Source: Nocardioides marmorisolisilvae (GTDB lineage: Bacteria; Actinomycetota; Actinomycetes; Propionibacteriales; Nocardioidaceae). From it: a DNA stretch of 64,000 nt. The notes under the pieces are model-generated. The model saw only the letters and a program-made list of their open reading frames with translations. It had not been told where the DNA came from and made no database searches. This document shows positions 7,716 to 16,476 of this stretch, piece by piece (position 1 is the first letter of the stretch; each line of letters starts with the position of its first letter). The stretch lies in the NCBI RefSeq assembly GCF_031656915.1, contig NZ_CP134227.1:2728001-2792000 (forward strand). Reading direction: 5' to 3'. Made by a program: the position numbers and the translations under genes.

Positions 7716-9030
7716 CAGCCACCGGCTCCAGCACCTCGCGGCCCTGCAGCCACGGCTGCAGGGCCTGGGGCACCCGGATCGAGCCATCCGCCTGCTGGTG
7801 GGTCTCGAGGATGGCCACGATCGCTCGCGGGATAGCGGTCAGGGTGCCGTTCAGGGTCGCGACCGGGACGGTCTGCATCGCCTGCCCCGATCCGGCGGCG
7901 CCCTCGCCAGGACGCGGGGAGGGCACCCGAGTGCGGATGTCGAGACGACGCGATTGGAAGTCGGTGCAGTTCGACGTCGACGTGAGCTCGCGGTACCTGC
8001 CTTGGGTGGGGATCCACGCCTCGCAGTCGAACTTCCGCTGGGCACTGAGCCCCAGGTCACCAGCAGCGGTGTCGATGACTCGGTAGGCGAGCTCGAGCTT
8101 GTCCAGGAAGGCCTTCTCCCAGCCGAGCAGTCGCTGGTGCTCCGCCGCGGCCTGCTCCAGCGTCGTGTAGACGAACATCTCCACCTTGTCGAACCAGTGC
8201 ACCCGGATGATGCCCTTGGTGTCCAAGCCATGCGAGCCGGCCTCCTTGCGGAAGCACGGGCTGAACGCGGCGTACCGCAACGGCAGTGTGTCCGCGTCGA
8301 GGATCTCGTCGGAGTGGTACGCCGCCATCGCCACCTCGGAGGTCCCGACGAGGTACATGTCCTCGCCCTCGATCCGGTAGACGTCGTCGGCCGCCTGGCC
8401 GAGGAAGCCGGTGCCCTCCATCGCCCGCGGCTTGACCAACGACGGAGCGATCACCTGGGTGAAGCCGGCCTCCCGCGCCTGCTCCATGGCGAGGTTCACC
8501 AGGGCGAACTCCAGCTGGGCGCCGATGCCGGTGAGGAAGTAGAAGCGCGAGCCGGACACCTTGGCGCCGCGCTCGAGGTCGATGGCGCCGAGCATCCGGC
8601 CCAGCTCGATGTGGTCGCGAGGCGAGAAGCCCTCGGCGGCGAAGTCGCGCGGCGTCCCGACGGTCTCCAGTACGACGTAGTCGTCCTCCCCGCCGGCTGG
8701 TGCCTCGTCGGCCGCGGGATTGGGGATCGCCTTCAGCGCCTCGCGCCAGTCCTCCTCGGCGCGTGCCTGGACCGCCTCCGCCTCCTTGACGTCAGCGGCC
8801 AGCCGCTTGGTGCGGGTGAGGAGCTCGGCCTTCTCGGTGCCCTGTGCCTGCGGGATCAGCTTGCTGGCCGCCTTCTGCTCCGCGCGCAGCTGCTCATAGT
8901 CGACGATCGCCGCCCGCCGGGCAGTGTCCGCGGCCAGCGCCCGGTCGACGGCGTCCGCGGACAGCCCCCGCTTCTCCTGGGCAGCACGCAGCAGGTCGGG
9001 GTCGTCGCGGAGGAGCCGTGGGTCGATCAC
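7708..9030 (-). CDS. serS: Seryl-tRNA synthetase
   Basis: 440 residues, class II aminoacyl-tRNA synthetase that charges tRNA-Ser. The N-terminal long coiled-coil arm runs from [21 protein letters not shown] to the region around [19 protein letters not shown]. The catalytic domain shows motif 2 ([20 protein letters not shown], about residue 260) and motif 3 near PVATLNGTL. Between RRLDIRTR and VPVATLNG there is an extra run beginning [13 protein letters not shown] of about 15 residues, absent from usual bacterial enzymes; its DNA is hairpin-like. The GTG start at 9030 begins the conserved IDPRLLR. A TATCGT hexamer lies 6 nt upstream. It heads the overlapping serS-HAD-GNAT-HAD operon. Confidence 0.95.
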   Translation of the reverse strand: MIDPRLLRDDPDLLRAAQEKRGLSADAVDRALAADTARRAAIVDYEQLRAEQKAASKLIPQAQGTEKAELLTRTKRLAADVKEAEAVQARAEEDWREALKAIPNPAADEAPAGGEDDYVVLETVGTPRDFAAEGFSPRDHIELGRMLGAIDLERGAKVSGSRFYFLTGIGAQLEFALVNLAMEQAREAGFTQVIAPSLVKPRAMEGTGFLGQAADDVYRIEGEDMYLVGTSEVAMAAYHSDEILDADTLPLRYAAFSPCFRKEAGSHGLDTKGIIRVHWFDKVEMFVYTTLEQAAAEHQRLLGWEKAFLDKLELAYRVIDTAAGDLGLSAQRKFDCEAWIPTQGRYRELTSTSNCTDFQSRRLDIRTRVPSPRPGEGAAGSGQAMQTVPVATLNGTLTAIPRAIVAILETHQQADGSIRVPQALQPWLQGREVLEPVAGG

Positions 9031-9036
9031 GTGGTC

Positions 9037-9042
9037 ACGATA
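9037..9042 (-). promoter_or_regulatory. -10 hexamer TATCGT of serS
   Basis: On the minus strand TATCGT is followed by 6 nt and then the GTG of serS at 9030, with no ribosome binding site in between. This is consistent with a leaderless transcript. Confidence 0.5.
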
Positions 9043-9214
9043 TCGGCCGGGCGCGACGGCTTTACCGCTTCCCCGGCCGGCGACGGGGTCTCGGAATCGT
9101 CCAGACCAGGTCGGAGCCGACCGTGCAGTGGTGCTGCCCGAACGGCGCAATCAGGCCCCGGGGGCCGGGCCGTGTCCGACGAACGCGCGGCTCCTGACCT
9201 CGCGGGAGGTCGGA

Positions 9215-10129
9215 TCAACCGGTCTCGCGCTGCTCACGCTGCGCGGTGCGCTCCTGCTCCGCGGCCTCCAGGCGCTGCTCCTTGCGCACCACCGGCGACG
9301 TGTCCAGCGCGATGATCCCGCCCAGCAGCGCCAGCAGTCCCGCCGCCGCCCCGCCCAGTCCCCAGATGCTGGTGCGCACCGGCTCGCCGAAGATCCCCAC
9401 ACCCAGCCCGATCGCCACCAGCGGAAGGGTGGAGTCGATCAAGGGGGTGCTTGCCGCCAGGGGCCCGGACTGGAAGGCATTCTGGATCAGGTACATCCCC
9501 ACCAGGCTCGCGGCGATGAGGCCGTAGGTCTCCCAGACCACGAACACGTGCCACGTCCGGTGGCGCAGGACCGTGATGGTGGCATCGTAGAGCGCTGACT
9601 GCAGGCCCATCGTGCAGGCGCCCGCGAGGGCGAAGGCGGTGGCCTTCCCCGGGCCGCGCACCCGGGTCGCAACGGCAACGCTGAGGGCCACCAGCACCGT
9701 GATCGCGATGAGCGCCGGCACCCAGCGCGCGAGCGGCTGCACCGGTTGGCCGCGCTGCGGGTCTGCCGCCACGATGCCGAGTGCAAGACCTGCCACCACT
9801 GCAGCGACCGCGCACCAGTCTCGACGGCGCAGCCGGAGATCCCGCAGTCGCACCGACACAGGTACGGCGAACAGCAGCTCGGAGACGACCAGGGGCTGGA
9901 CCAGCGTCAACGGACCGAAGCTGAGCGCGACCGCCTGGAAGCCGTAGGACACCGCGGCGGCGAGAATCCCCAACAACCAGGTGCGGTCGGCGACCAGGCG
10001 ACGCATCAACCGCAGCGACAGCCGCTCGCTCGCCGGTCTCCGGCTCGCCGAGCGCTGTTGCAACACCCCTGCCGCGGCCAGACACAGACCGGCGAGCACC
10101 GCTGCGACCGCAGAGACCACGACGTCCAC
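9215..10129 (-). CDS. DMT-family transporter (EamA-like), first of a tandem pair
   Basis: 304 residues with about nine or ten transmembrane segments in two repeats, the pattern of drug/metabolite transporters: SAVAAVLAGLCLAAAGVLQQRSA, TWLLGILAAAVSYGFQAVALS, LVQPLVVSELLFAVPVSV, then ALIAITVLVALSVAVATRV and later ones, with a charged C-terminal tail (EQRLEAAEQERTAQREQRE). The substrate cannot be predicted. The upstream gene at 10134-10994 is a paralogue with the same topology only 4 bp away, so the two may form a heteromeric transporter, as paired small DMT proteins do. Confidence 0.75.
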   Translation of the reverse strand: MDVVVSAVAAVLAGLCLAAAGVLQQRSASRRPASERLSLRLMRRLVADRTWLLGILAAAVSYGFQAVALSFGPLTLVQPLVVSELLFAVPVSVRLRDLRLRRRDWCAVAAVVAGLALGIVAADPQRGQPVQPLARWVPALIAITVLVALSVAVATRVRGPGKATAFALAGACTMGLQSALYDATITVLRHRTWHVFVVWETYGLIAASLVGMYLIQNAFQSGPLAASTPLIDSTLPLVAIGLGVGIFGEPVRTSIWGLGGAAAGLLALLGGIIALDTSPVVRKEQRLEAAEQERTAQREQRETG

Positions 10130-10133
10130 CGTG

Positions 10134-10994
10134 TCAGCCCCCGTGCCCGTGATGGCCCGAGACCAGGTGGGAGCGGGTGAGCATCGTGATCCCGACGACC
10201 ATCACAGCCAGGGCCGGCGCGAGTGCGAACAGCGCGGCGCCCTGGTGGCGCAGTTGGCCGTGCAGGGCCCAGACGCCGAGCCCGATCGCGCAGAGGAGCT
10301 GTGCGGTCACCACGGCGGGGTACGACGACCTCAGCGGCGCGGCCGAGAACGCGCTCTGCACGAGCAGCATGCCGAGCACGGCGACGGTGAGCGTTGCCCA
10401 GGGATGCCAGTTGGCGAGCATGGTGACGAATCCGTCCTGTCCGAGGAGGTGGACCGAGGCCTGCACCAGCACGGCCTGCAGCCCGAAGAGGGCACCGGAG
10501 CCAGCGCCGAGGAGCGCGGCGCGGACGGAGCCGACGAGCCGACTCGCCACCATCGTGAGCAGCAGCGCGAACCCGACGGGCACTGCGGTGGCGAGCACCC
10601 ACGGCACCGGACCGTTGGTGGTCGGGGACTCACGGGGTCGAGCCGCCAGCAGGAAGGCGACGAGTCCGGCAGCGATCAGCAGCCCGCCGTACAGGTCGCG
10701 CCACGGCACTCGCATCCGTCCCCACAGCGCCGCGGTGACCAGGCCGAAGAGCAGCCGGGAGACGAAGACCGCCTCGACCAGGACGACGCTCCCGCGCCCG
10801 AGGGCGGCAGCGAAGACGAGGTTGCCGACCAGCGAGCACCCCACCCCGGCGAGCCAGCGGGGCCGTCGTACCAACCACCAGAGCAGCGCCAGCGACAGGT
10901 TGTCGTCGGGTGGGGCACGTGCCGCCATCCGTTGTTGCACCACCTCGCCGCCCGCGACGACCGCGGCGGCGACGACGGTGAGCACGTAGACCAT
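10134..10994 (-). CDS. DMT-family transporter (EamA-like), second of a tandem pair
   Basis: 286 residues, about nine membrane helices, starting VYVLTVVAAAVVAGGEVVQQRMAA, which parallels the VLAGLCLAAAGVLQQR start of its neighbour. It ends with a His-rich tail (SGHHGHGG). The QQR motif after the first helix and the repeated layout show that the two genes arose by duplication. It is transcribed first of the pair and faces the divergent glycosyltransferase gene across 77 bp that contain a 13-bp palindrome. Confidence 0.72.
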   Translation of the reverse strand: MVYVLTVVAAAVVAGGEVVQQRMAARAPPDDNLSLALLWWLVRRPRWLAGVGCSLVGNLVFAAALGRGSVVLVEAVFVSRLLFGLVTAALWGRMRVPWRDLYGGLLIAAGLVAFLLAARPRESPTTNGPVPWVLATAVPVGFALLLTMVASRLVGSVRAALLGAGSGALFGLQAVLVQASVHLLGQDGFVTMLANWHPWATLTVAVLGMLLVQSAFSAAPLRSSYPAVVTAQLLCAIGLGVWALHGQLRHQGAALFALAPALAVMVVGITMLTRSHLVSGHHGHGG

Positions 10995-11027
10995 GGACCG
11001 TCACTGGTTCCCCATCACGCCGGGCAA

Positions 11028-11040
11028 CAAACGGCGTTTG
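11028..11040. promoter_or_regulatory. 13-bp palindrome between the DMT pair and the glycosyltransferase
   Basis: CAAACGGCGTTTG is a perfect inverted repeat (CAAACG-G-CGTTTG) in the 77-bp divergent intergenic region, 33 bp from the DMT start and 31 bp from the glycosyltransferase start. It could be an operator acting on both genes. Confidence 0.4.
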
Positions 11041-11071
11041 CCTCCACTGGACCGCGGGCACCTGCGCACAC

Positions 11072-12193
11072 ATGACCGACGCGCCGCCCAGTGATCTGAC
11101 CGCGTCGGGGATGCGTGTGCTGGTGCTCTCGGCGGCGATGGGCGGCGGTCACCTGCAGATCGCCAGGGAGCTCGCCCGGCGCCTGGCCGAGCGCGGGCAC
11201 GACGTCGAGGTCGTCGACCTGCTCGACCTGATGCCCCGCCTCTTCGCGAGGTTCCTCGGCTGGGTCTATCCCTGGCTGGTGAACAGGGCACCGAGCGTCT
11301 ACCAGATGGTCTACGACACCTTCTTCGTCGCCGATCAGACCGCCGGCGAGCGCGCCGACGTACCGGTCCGTGCGGCGCTGCCCCAGTTGCGCCAGTGGGT
11401 GGGCCGGAACCGACCCGACCTGACGGTGTCCACGTACCCGCTGTGCTCACTGGCACTCGGTGAGCTTCGCGTCGAAGGCACCCTGAGCTGCCCGGCGGTC
11501 ACGGTGGTCACCACCTTCTCGGTCAACAACCTCTGGGTACACCCCGGGATCGATCGCGAGCTGTGCATCTCCGAACCGGCCGCGGCGGACGCCGCACGAC
11601 GCACCGGCCGGCGCGCGGACGTCGTCGGCCCGGTCGTCCGGCCGGGCTTCGACGCCCCCGCGGACCCGGAGCTGCGCGATCGACTCGGCGTACCGCCCGA
11701 CCGCCGGCTCGCGGTGGTGAGCACCGGCTCGATGGGCCTGTCCGGCTCCGCGACGCACGCCGCGTCGGTGATCGCGACGATCCCGGGATGGACGCCGCTG
11801 GTGCTGTGCGGGCGGAGCACCCGCGTGCGTCGGGAGGTACGCCGGATCGACGGCGCGATCGCCCTCGACTGGGTCTCGGACATGCAGAGACTGCTTGCCA
11901 GCGCCGACGCCCTGGTGGACAACAACTGCGGGATGACCGCCAAGGAGTCGCTCGCCGCCGGCCTGCCCGTGGTCACCTTCCGGCCGCTCCCGGGGCACGG
12001 CCGTGACGATGCCCGCGCCATGGAGGAGCTCGGCCTGACGCAGATCGTGCACACCGACGAGCAGCTCGTCGGCGCGCTTCTCCGGCTCGCCGGTTCACCG
12101 CAGACACGTCACGACCGGGCACGCCGCGGTCGCGCCCTCTTCGTCGCCGACGCTGCCGCGCACCTGGAGGAACAGCTGCTCGCAGTCCGGTGA
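11072..12193 (+). CDS. MGDG-synthase-type glycosyltransferase (GT28-like)
   Basis: 373 residues in the family of monogalactosyl/monoglucosyl-diacylglycerol synthases and MurG-like enzymes. The N-terminal domain starts MRVLVLSAAMGGGHLQIARE (residues about 14-33), the glycine loop of this family that follows the first strand. A conserved acceptor-side segment LGWVYPWLVNRAPSVYQMVY lies near residue 65. The C-terminal nucleotide-sugar domain has VVSTGSMGLSG and DALVDNNCGMTAKESLAAGLP, the site for UDP-sugar. It probably transfers a hexose to diacylglycerol at the inner membrane face. The adjacent phosphatase/lipid-kinase fusion fits a glycolipid role. ATG at 11072 is used; ATG at 11111 (MRVLVLS) is an alternative. 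Confidence 0.78.
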   Translation: MTDAPPSDLTASGMRVLVLSAAMGGGHLQIARELARRLAERGHDVEVVDLLDLMPRLFARFLGWVYPWLVNRAPSVYQMVYDTFFVADQTAGERADVPVRAALPQLRQWVGRNRPDLTVSTYPLCSLALGELRVEGTLSCPAVTVVTTFSVNNLWVHPGIDRELCISEPAAADAARRTGRRADVVGPVVRPGFDAPADPELRDRLGVPPDRRLAVVSTGSMGLSGSATHAASVIATIPGWTPLVLCGRSTRVRREVRRIDGAIALDWVSDMQRLLASADALVDNNCGMTAKESLAAGLPVVTFRPLPGHGRDDARAMEELGLTQIVHTDEQLVGALLRLAGSPQTRHDRARRGRALFVADAAAHLEEQLLAVR

Positions 12194-12289
12194 GGCACTG
12201 ACCGGAGCGCCGCGGGCATACTCTCTGCGAGACTCCCCCGGCCCGCCCGCGTGCCGCCGCGACTCCCGACCGAGAGAATTCGACGCATC

Positions 12290-13873
12290 GTGACCGAGAA
12301 AGCCATCCGCCTCCGCGCGCTCGGCTGGGGCCTCGCCTGCCTCGCGGCCTTCGCCGTGCTGGCCGCACTGGTCCACGGCCACTGGCACCCGCTGGACGAG
12401 CTCGACGGCGACATCGGTCGTGGTCCCTTCGACGTCACCGTCGCGCACGCCTGGGTGCGGCACCTGGCGATCGCGATCGCGCACCTCTTCGGCACGATCG
12501 CGATGACCGTGGCCACGATCGTGGCCGGCGCGATCCTGTTCGTGAAGAAGCACCGGCGGGCGGCGTACTGGACCGTCGGGGTGATGCTGGCGGTCGGGGT
12601 CGCGACCTACCTGCTCAAGGAGCTCGTCGGCAGACCCCGTCCGGTCTGGCACGACCCGATCCAGACGCTGTCGTCGTACGCCTTCCCGTCGGGGCACTCC
12701 TCCTCGGTCTCCGCCGGCGCCGCCGTCGCGATCGTGCTGATCACCATGCTGGTACGACGCAGAGCGCTGCGTCGGCTGCTCGACCTGCTCCTCGTGGTCG
12801 TCGTCGTGGTCGTGGGCGCCGACCGCGTCTTCCTCGGCGTCCACCACGCCTCCGACGTGCTCGGGGGCTGGCTGCTCGGCCCCGGCATCGTGCTGGTCGG
12901 GCTGGTGGTCTTCGACCCGACACCGCGGTCGATCGCGCTGACCGCCGACCCCCTGCCGGTGGTGTTCGCCACCGAGCACCGCCGACTCGCCGTCGTGCTC
13001 AACCCGGTCAAGATCGACGACACCGGCCAGTTCCGGTCGATGGTGGCGGCGATGGCCGCCGAGTCGGGCTTCGACGAGGTGCGCTGGTGGGAGACGACCG
13101 TCGAGGACACCGGGCACGGGATGGCCCATGAGGCGGCGGTCGCCGACTCCACCGTGGTGGTGGCCGTCGGCGGCGACGGCACGGTCCGTGCCGTCTGCGA
13201 GGAGCTCGCCGGCACAGGCATCCCGGTCGGGATCGTCCCCGCGGGGACCGGCAACCTGCTGGCTCGCAACCTCGACATCCCGCTCTACCTGCGGGCCGCC
13301 GTCGACGTCGCCCTGAACGGTCAGGACCGCGCCATCGACATGGTGCGCGTCTGTGGCGACTCGATGGAGGATGCGACCTTCCTGGTGATGGCGGGGATGG
13401 GCTTCGACGCCGCGATCATGGAGGGCGTCAACGACCAGGTGAAGGCGAAGGTCGGCTGGCTGGCCTACGTCTGGTCGGCACTGAAGTCACTGATGTTCCC
13501 GGTGATCCGGGTCGAGGTCTCGGTCGACGGCGGCGAGTTCGTGTCCGCCCGAGCCAGGACGATCGTGATCGGCAACGTCGGTCACCTCCAGGCCGGGATG
13601 CCGCTGCTGCCGGACGCGACGATCGACGACGGCGAGCTCGATGTGGTGCTGCTCTACCCGAGACGCTTCCTGTCCTGGCTGCCGCTCGCGGCGCGAGTGA
13701 TGACCCGCAACCCACGCACGGACGAGACCATCACCCGGATGACCGGCCGCACGGTGGTGGTCCGCACGTCCACCGACGCACCCCGTCAGCTCGACGGCGA
13801 CCTGATCCAGCCGGGCCGTGAGCTGCGCGCGGAGTGCGTGCACGGCCGGCTGCTGGTGCGGGTGCCGCGCTAG
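12290..13873 (+). CDS. PAP2 phosphatase - diacylglycerol kinase fusion
   Basis: About 527 residues in two parts. The first 210 residues are a PAP2 membrane phosphatase with KELVGRPRP, PSGHSSS and RVFLGVHHASDVLGG, the three motifs of the phosphatidic-acid phosphatase superfamily, embedded in about five membrane helices. The rest is a DAGK/YegS-type lipid kinase with VAVGGDGTVRAVCEELAG and IVPAGTGNLLARNL. The two halves have opposite chemistry (removing or adding phosphate on diacylglycerol-like lipids). GTG at 12290 follows a GAGAGAA run about 11 nt upstream; GTG at 12251 is an in-frame alternative that adds 13 residues. Its neighbour, a diacylglycerol-type glycosyltransferase, suggests glycolipid or phosphatidylinositol-type lipid metabolism. 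Confidence 0.88.
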   Translation: MTEKAIRLRALGWGLACLAAFAVLAALVHGHWHPLDELDGDIGRGPFDVTVAHAWVRHLAIAIAHLFGTIAMTVATIVAGAILFVKKHRRAAYWTVGVMLAVGVATYLLKELVGRPRPVWHDPIQTLSSYAFPSGHSSSVSAGAAVAIVLITMLVRRRALRRLLDLLLVVVVVVVGADRVFLGVHHASDVLGGWLLGPGIVLVGLVVFDPTPRSIALTADPLPVVFATEHRRLAVVLNPVKIDDTGQFRSMVAAMAAESGFDEVRWWETTVEDTGHGMAHEAAVADSTVVVAVGGDGTVRAVCEELAGTGIPVGIVPAGTGNLLARNLDIPLYLRAAVDVALNGQDRAIDMVRVCGDSMEDATFLVMAGMGFDAAIMEGVNDQVKAKVGWLAYVWSALKSLMFPVIRVEVSVDGGEFVSARARTIVIGNVGHLQAGMPLLPDATIDDGELDVVLLYPRRFLSWLPLAARVMTRNPRTDETITRMTGRTVVVRTSTDAPRQLDGDLIQPGRELRAECVHGRLLVRVPR

Positions 13874-13928
13874 AGGACGCGGGCGGCCGGCCGGGACCCG
13901 GCGGGCTCTGCCCCACCGCGCGGTGCCC

Positions 13929-14399
13929 TCATGCGGCTGGGTCGAGGTAGAACACCGGGATCGTCCGGCCGGTGCGCTCGGCGTACCTCGCGTAGTTCGG
14001 CCAGGTCGCCAGCATGTGCTGCCAGGCCTGCTCGCGCTCGACGCCCTCGAGCTCGTGGGGTACGGCGTCACGCTCCGCGCCGTCGTACCTCATCCGCACC
14101 CTGCTCGCGGCGCGCACGTTGACCACCCACACCGGCGGCTTCGCGCCGCCGAAGTTCGACCCGGCGATCAGCACTCCGTCCTGGTAGGGGACGCAGAGCA
14201 GCGGGGTCGACCGCGCGACGCCGGACTTTCGGCCGACGACCGTGAGCATCAGGCTGGGTAGCCCGGCGATCCTCAGCAGCGACCAGCGGCCCCGACTGAC
14301 CCGCTGCAAGAACCGGTCGACCGCGGTGATCTGGCGCAGGAAGCGAGGCAGCCAGGCGAGAGCGCCGATCCGGATCGCCAACGGTGTGAGCGCGTTCAT
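13929..14399 (-). CDS. Nitroreductase-family deazaflavin-dependent (F420-type) oxidoreductase
   Basis: 156 residues of the DUF385/Ddn-like split-barrel family. Typical segments are LMLTVVGRKSGVARSTPL, YQDGVLIAGSNFGGAKPPVW and VRAASRVRMRYDGAE, which form the cofactor-binding barrel. Members bind F420 and reduce nitro- or enone compounds; some bind heme or fatty acids instead. The start is ATG at 14399. A TAGACT hexamer lies 8 nt upstream. The family is largely restricted to F420-producing actinobacteria and relatives. Confidence 0.8.
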   Translation of the reverse strand: MNALTPLAIRIGALAWLPRFLRQITAVDRFLQRVSRGRWSLLRIAGLPSLMLTVVGRKSGVARSTPLLCVPYQDGVLIAGSNFGGAKPPVWVVNVRAASRVRMRYDGAERDAVPHELEGVEREQAWQHMLATWPNYARYAERTGRTIPVFYLDPAA

Positions 14400-14410
14400 G
14401 GGGCCTGAGT

Positions 14411-14830
14411 CTAGGGAGCGCTGCCGGCGTCCACGCGCGCGTGGGCGATGGCGTCCAGCTCCTCGGGCGACAACTGCTGCTCGCACTTCCAGCCAGTGAC
14501 GCTCTTGGCGTAGGTGCGCGCATCGCTGCGGCCGTGGATGCAGGTGAGTACCAGGCCGTTGCCGTGGTCGTCGAGCAGCGCGGTCGACCAGGAGAGCTTC
14601 CCGCCGGTGTCGCCGAAGGCGTCGTAGCGCACCACGGCCAGGTTGCGCAGGGCGTCGCCTGCCTCCTGCCGCAGAGCGGCCACCTCCTGTCGCAGGGCGA
14701 GCACGTCCGGGGGCAGGTCGGAGGCGTCGACGCGGCGCCGGGCCGCGCTGAGCTCGCGGTACAGGTGGGCCGCCAGTGCGAGCGCGGCCACGGACAGCAG
14801 GATCGCAAGGATGACCAGTGCGCCGAACAC
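14411..14830 (-). CDS. DUF4446 family membrane-anchored protein
   Basis: 139 residues. One N-terminal helix (ALVILAILLSVAALALAAHLY) is followed by a short coiled-coil-like stretch (LALRQEVAALRQEAGDALRN) and then the DUF4446 core VVRYDAFGDTGGKLSWSTAL, DDHGNGLVLTCIHGR and ARTYAK. The function of the family is unknown; members are common in Gram-positive bacteria near chromosome-partitioning or wall genes. The start is GTG, 6 nt after a TACGCT hexamer. The next gene on this strand is 11 bp downstream. Confidence 0.82.
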   Translation of the reverse strand: MFGALVILAILLSVAALALAAHLYRELSAARRRVDASDLPPDVLALRQEVAALRQEAGDALRNLAVVRYDAFGDTGGKLSWSTALLDDHGNGLVLTCIHGRSDARTYAKSVTGWKCEQQLSPEELDAIAHARVDAGSAP

Positions 14831-14836
14831 GAAGCG

Positions 14837-14842
14837 AGCGTA
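14837..14842 (-). promoter_or_regulatory. -10 hexamer TACGCT of the DUF4446 gene
   Basis: TACGCT on the minus strand is 6 nt before the GTG at 14830, with no ribosome binding site between them. Confidence 0.5.
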
Positions 14843-14900
14843 GGCACTCAGCGCGTGGTCGACCCGCAGGCGCGCCCGATCCGCATGGGAACATGGGCCG

Positions 14901-15752
14901 GTGAGCGCGACAGCGAGGACCGGGCGGATCGCCTACCAGGGTGAGCCCGGGGCGAACTCCGACATGGTGTGCCGCGAGCACTACCCCGACTGGGCGCGGG
15001 TGCCGTGCGCGTCCTTCGAGGACGTGTTCGCGACGATCGCCACCGGGGACGCCGACCTCGCGATGATCCCGATCGACAACTCGATCGCCGGGCGAGTGGC
15101 CGACATCCACCACTTCCTGCCCACCTCGGGCCTGCACATCGTGGCCGAGCACTTCCTGCGCATCGAGTTCGCGCTGATGGCCGTGCCGGGTGCGTCGCTC
15201 GACACCATCCGCACGGTGCACAGCCACGTGCACGCGCTCGGCCAGTGCCGCAAGGTGATCCGCCAGCACGGGCTGACGCCGGTCGTCGCCGGCGACACCG
15301 CAGGTGCTGCGCGCGAGGTCGCCGAGGCGGGGGACCCGACACAGGCCGCGATCTCTCCTCCCCTGGCGGCGCAGATCTACGGCCTGGAGATCCTCGCCGA
15401 GGACGTCGAGGACGAGGACCACAACACCACCCGCTTCGTGGTCCTCTCCCCCGAGCCGGTGGTGCCGCCGTACGGCGAGGGACCGACGGTCACCAACTTC
15501 GTGTTCAACGTCCGCAACCTCCCTGCCGCGCTCTACAAGGCGCTGGGCGGCTTCGCCACCAATGGCGTGAACATGACCAAGCTGGAGAGCTACATGGTCG
15601 ACGGCCACTTCACCGCCACCCAGTTCCTCGCGGAGGTCGACGGGCACCCGGAGGACCCTGCCCTGCAACGGGCCCTGGAGGAGCTGGCCTTCTTCACCAC
15701 CGAGGTGAAGGTCCTCGGCGTCTACCCGGCAGACCCCGCGCGGAACCGCTGA
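14901..15752 (+). CDS. pheA: Prephenate dehydratase
   Basis: 283 residues. It converts prephenate to phenylpyruvate in phenylalanine synthesis. The catalytic PDT domain begins GRIAYQGEPGANSD and contains IPIDNSIAGRVADIHHFL and the Thr-Arg-Phe site NTTRFVVL. The C-terminal ACT domain (NLPAALYKALGGFATNGVNM then LESYM) is the phenylalanine-sensing regulatory module. There is no chorismate mutase domain, as usual in actinobacteria. GTG at 14901 directly precedes the family N terminus. Confidence 0.93.
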   Translation: MSATARTGRIAYQGEPGANSDMVCREHYPDWARVPCASFEDVFATIATGDADLAMIPIDNSIAGRVADIHHFLPTSGLHIVAEHFLRIEFALMAVPGASLDTIRTVHSHVHALGQCRKVIRQHGLTPVVAGDTAGAAREVAEAGDPTQAAISPPLAAQIYGLEILAEDVEDEDHNTTRFVVLSPEPVVPPYGEGPTVTNFVFNVRNLPAALYKALGGFATNGVNMTKLESYMVDGHFTATQFLAEVDGHPEDPALQRALEELAFFTTEVKVLGVYPADPARNR

Positions 15753-15812
15753 CGTCGGCTCCCGCTCCCTCCCCGGTCCGGGGTGACACAGCAGCGGTCG
15801 CGGCCCGCCCCG

Positions 15813-15818
15813 TAGGTT
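15813..15818 (+). promoter_or_regulatory. -10 hexamer TAGGTT of the GDT1-type gene
   Basis: TAGGTT is followed by exactly 6 nt and the GTG at 15825. There is no ribosome binding site, so a leaderless transcript starting at the GTG is likely. Confidence 0.55.
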
Positions 15819-15824
15819 GGACCG

Positions 15825-16427
15825 GTGGATCTCGCCGTGGTCGCCATCGCCTTCGGGGCGATCTTCGTGGTCGAGCTCCCCGACAAGACCTTCATCGCCG
15901 CGCTGGTGCTCTCCACCCGCTACCGGCCGCTCGCCGTCTGGGTGGGCGTCGGCACGGCCTTCCTCATCCAGACCCTGATCGCGGTCACGGTGGGACAGGC
16001 GGTCAGCTTCCTGCCGCACCAGATCGTGCAAGGCGTGGCCGCGGCGATCTTCGCCGCCGGTGCGCTGCTGCTGCTCCGGGAGGCGCCGAGGGCGGACGCC
16101 GAGGAGGCCGAGACCGAGGAGGAGTACGCCGCCAAGGCGAACACCGAGCGCTCCTGGCTGGGCGCCGTCGGCGCGTCCTTCCTGGTCCTGTTCGCGGCCG
16201 AGTGGGGCGACCTCTCCCAACTGCTCACGATCAGCCTGGTCGGTCGCTATCACGAGCCCGTCTCGGTGTTCTTCGGCGCGTGGATCGCACTGCTTGTGGT
16301 GTCGGGGCTGGCGATCGCAGCGGGTCGGGTGCTGCTGCGACACGTCAAGCTGTCACTGATCCACTACATCGGCGCTGGCGTGTGCGCCGTGCTCGCCGTG
16401 GTGACACTGGTCGAGCTGCTCCGCTGA
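15825..16427 (+). CDS. TMEM165/GDT1 family (UPF0016) cation transporter
   Basis: 200 residues made of two repeats of three membrane helices. Each repeat carries the family signature: E17-L-P-D20-K-T in the first and E126-W-G-D129-L-S-Q in the second. These acidic motifs form the ion pathway of Mn2+/Ca2+-H+ exchangers (the bacterial MneA-like group). A hydrophilic acidic loop ([12 protein letters not shown]) joins the repeats. The protein probably exports Mn2+ or Ca2+ from the cytoplasm. GTG at 15825 gives the family start [17 protein letters not shown]. Confidence 0.88.
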   Translation: MDLAVVAIAFGAIFVVELPDKTFIAALVLSTRYRPLAVWVGVGTAFLIQTLIAVTVGQAVSFLPHQIVQGVAAAIFAAGALLLLREAPRADAEEAETEEEYAAKANTERSWLGAVGASFLVLFAAEWGDLSQLLTISLVGRYHEPVSVFFGAWIALLVVSGLAIAAGRVLLRHVKLSLIHYIGAGVCAVLAVVTLVELLR

Positions 16428-16463
16428 CCCCGTCGGGCCGGCCGGGGCCGGCTCGGCGATGGC

Positions 16464-16469
16464 TAGTCT
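16464..16469 (+). promoter_or_regulatory. -10 hexamer TAGTCT of arcA
   Basis: TAGTCT is 7 nt before the ATG at 16477. The in-frame ATG at 16459 would lie upstream of this hexamer and is therefore a less likely start. Confidence 0.5.
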
Positions 16470-16476
16470 GACGACC

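Noticed and set aside
1061-16343. Long minus- and plus-strand open frames opposite real genes (for example opposite pheA and the GDT1 gene)
   Set aside because: They are shadows caused by high GC content. The proteins are Arg/Gly/His-rich without domains and the real genes in the other frame have clear family motifs.
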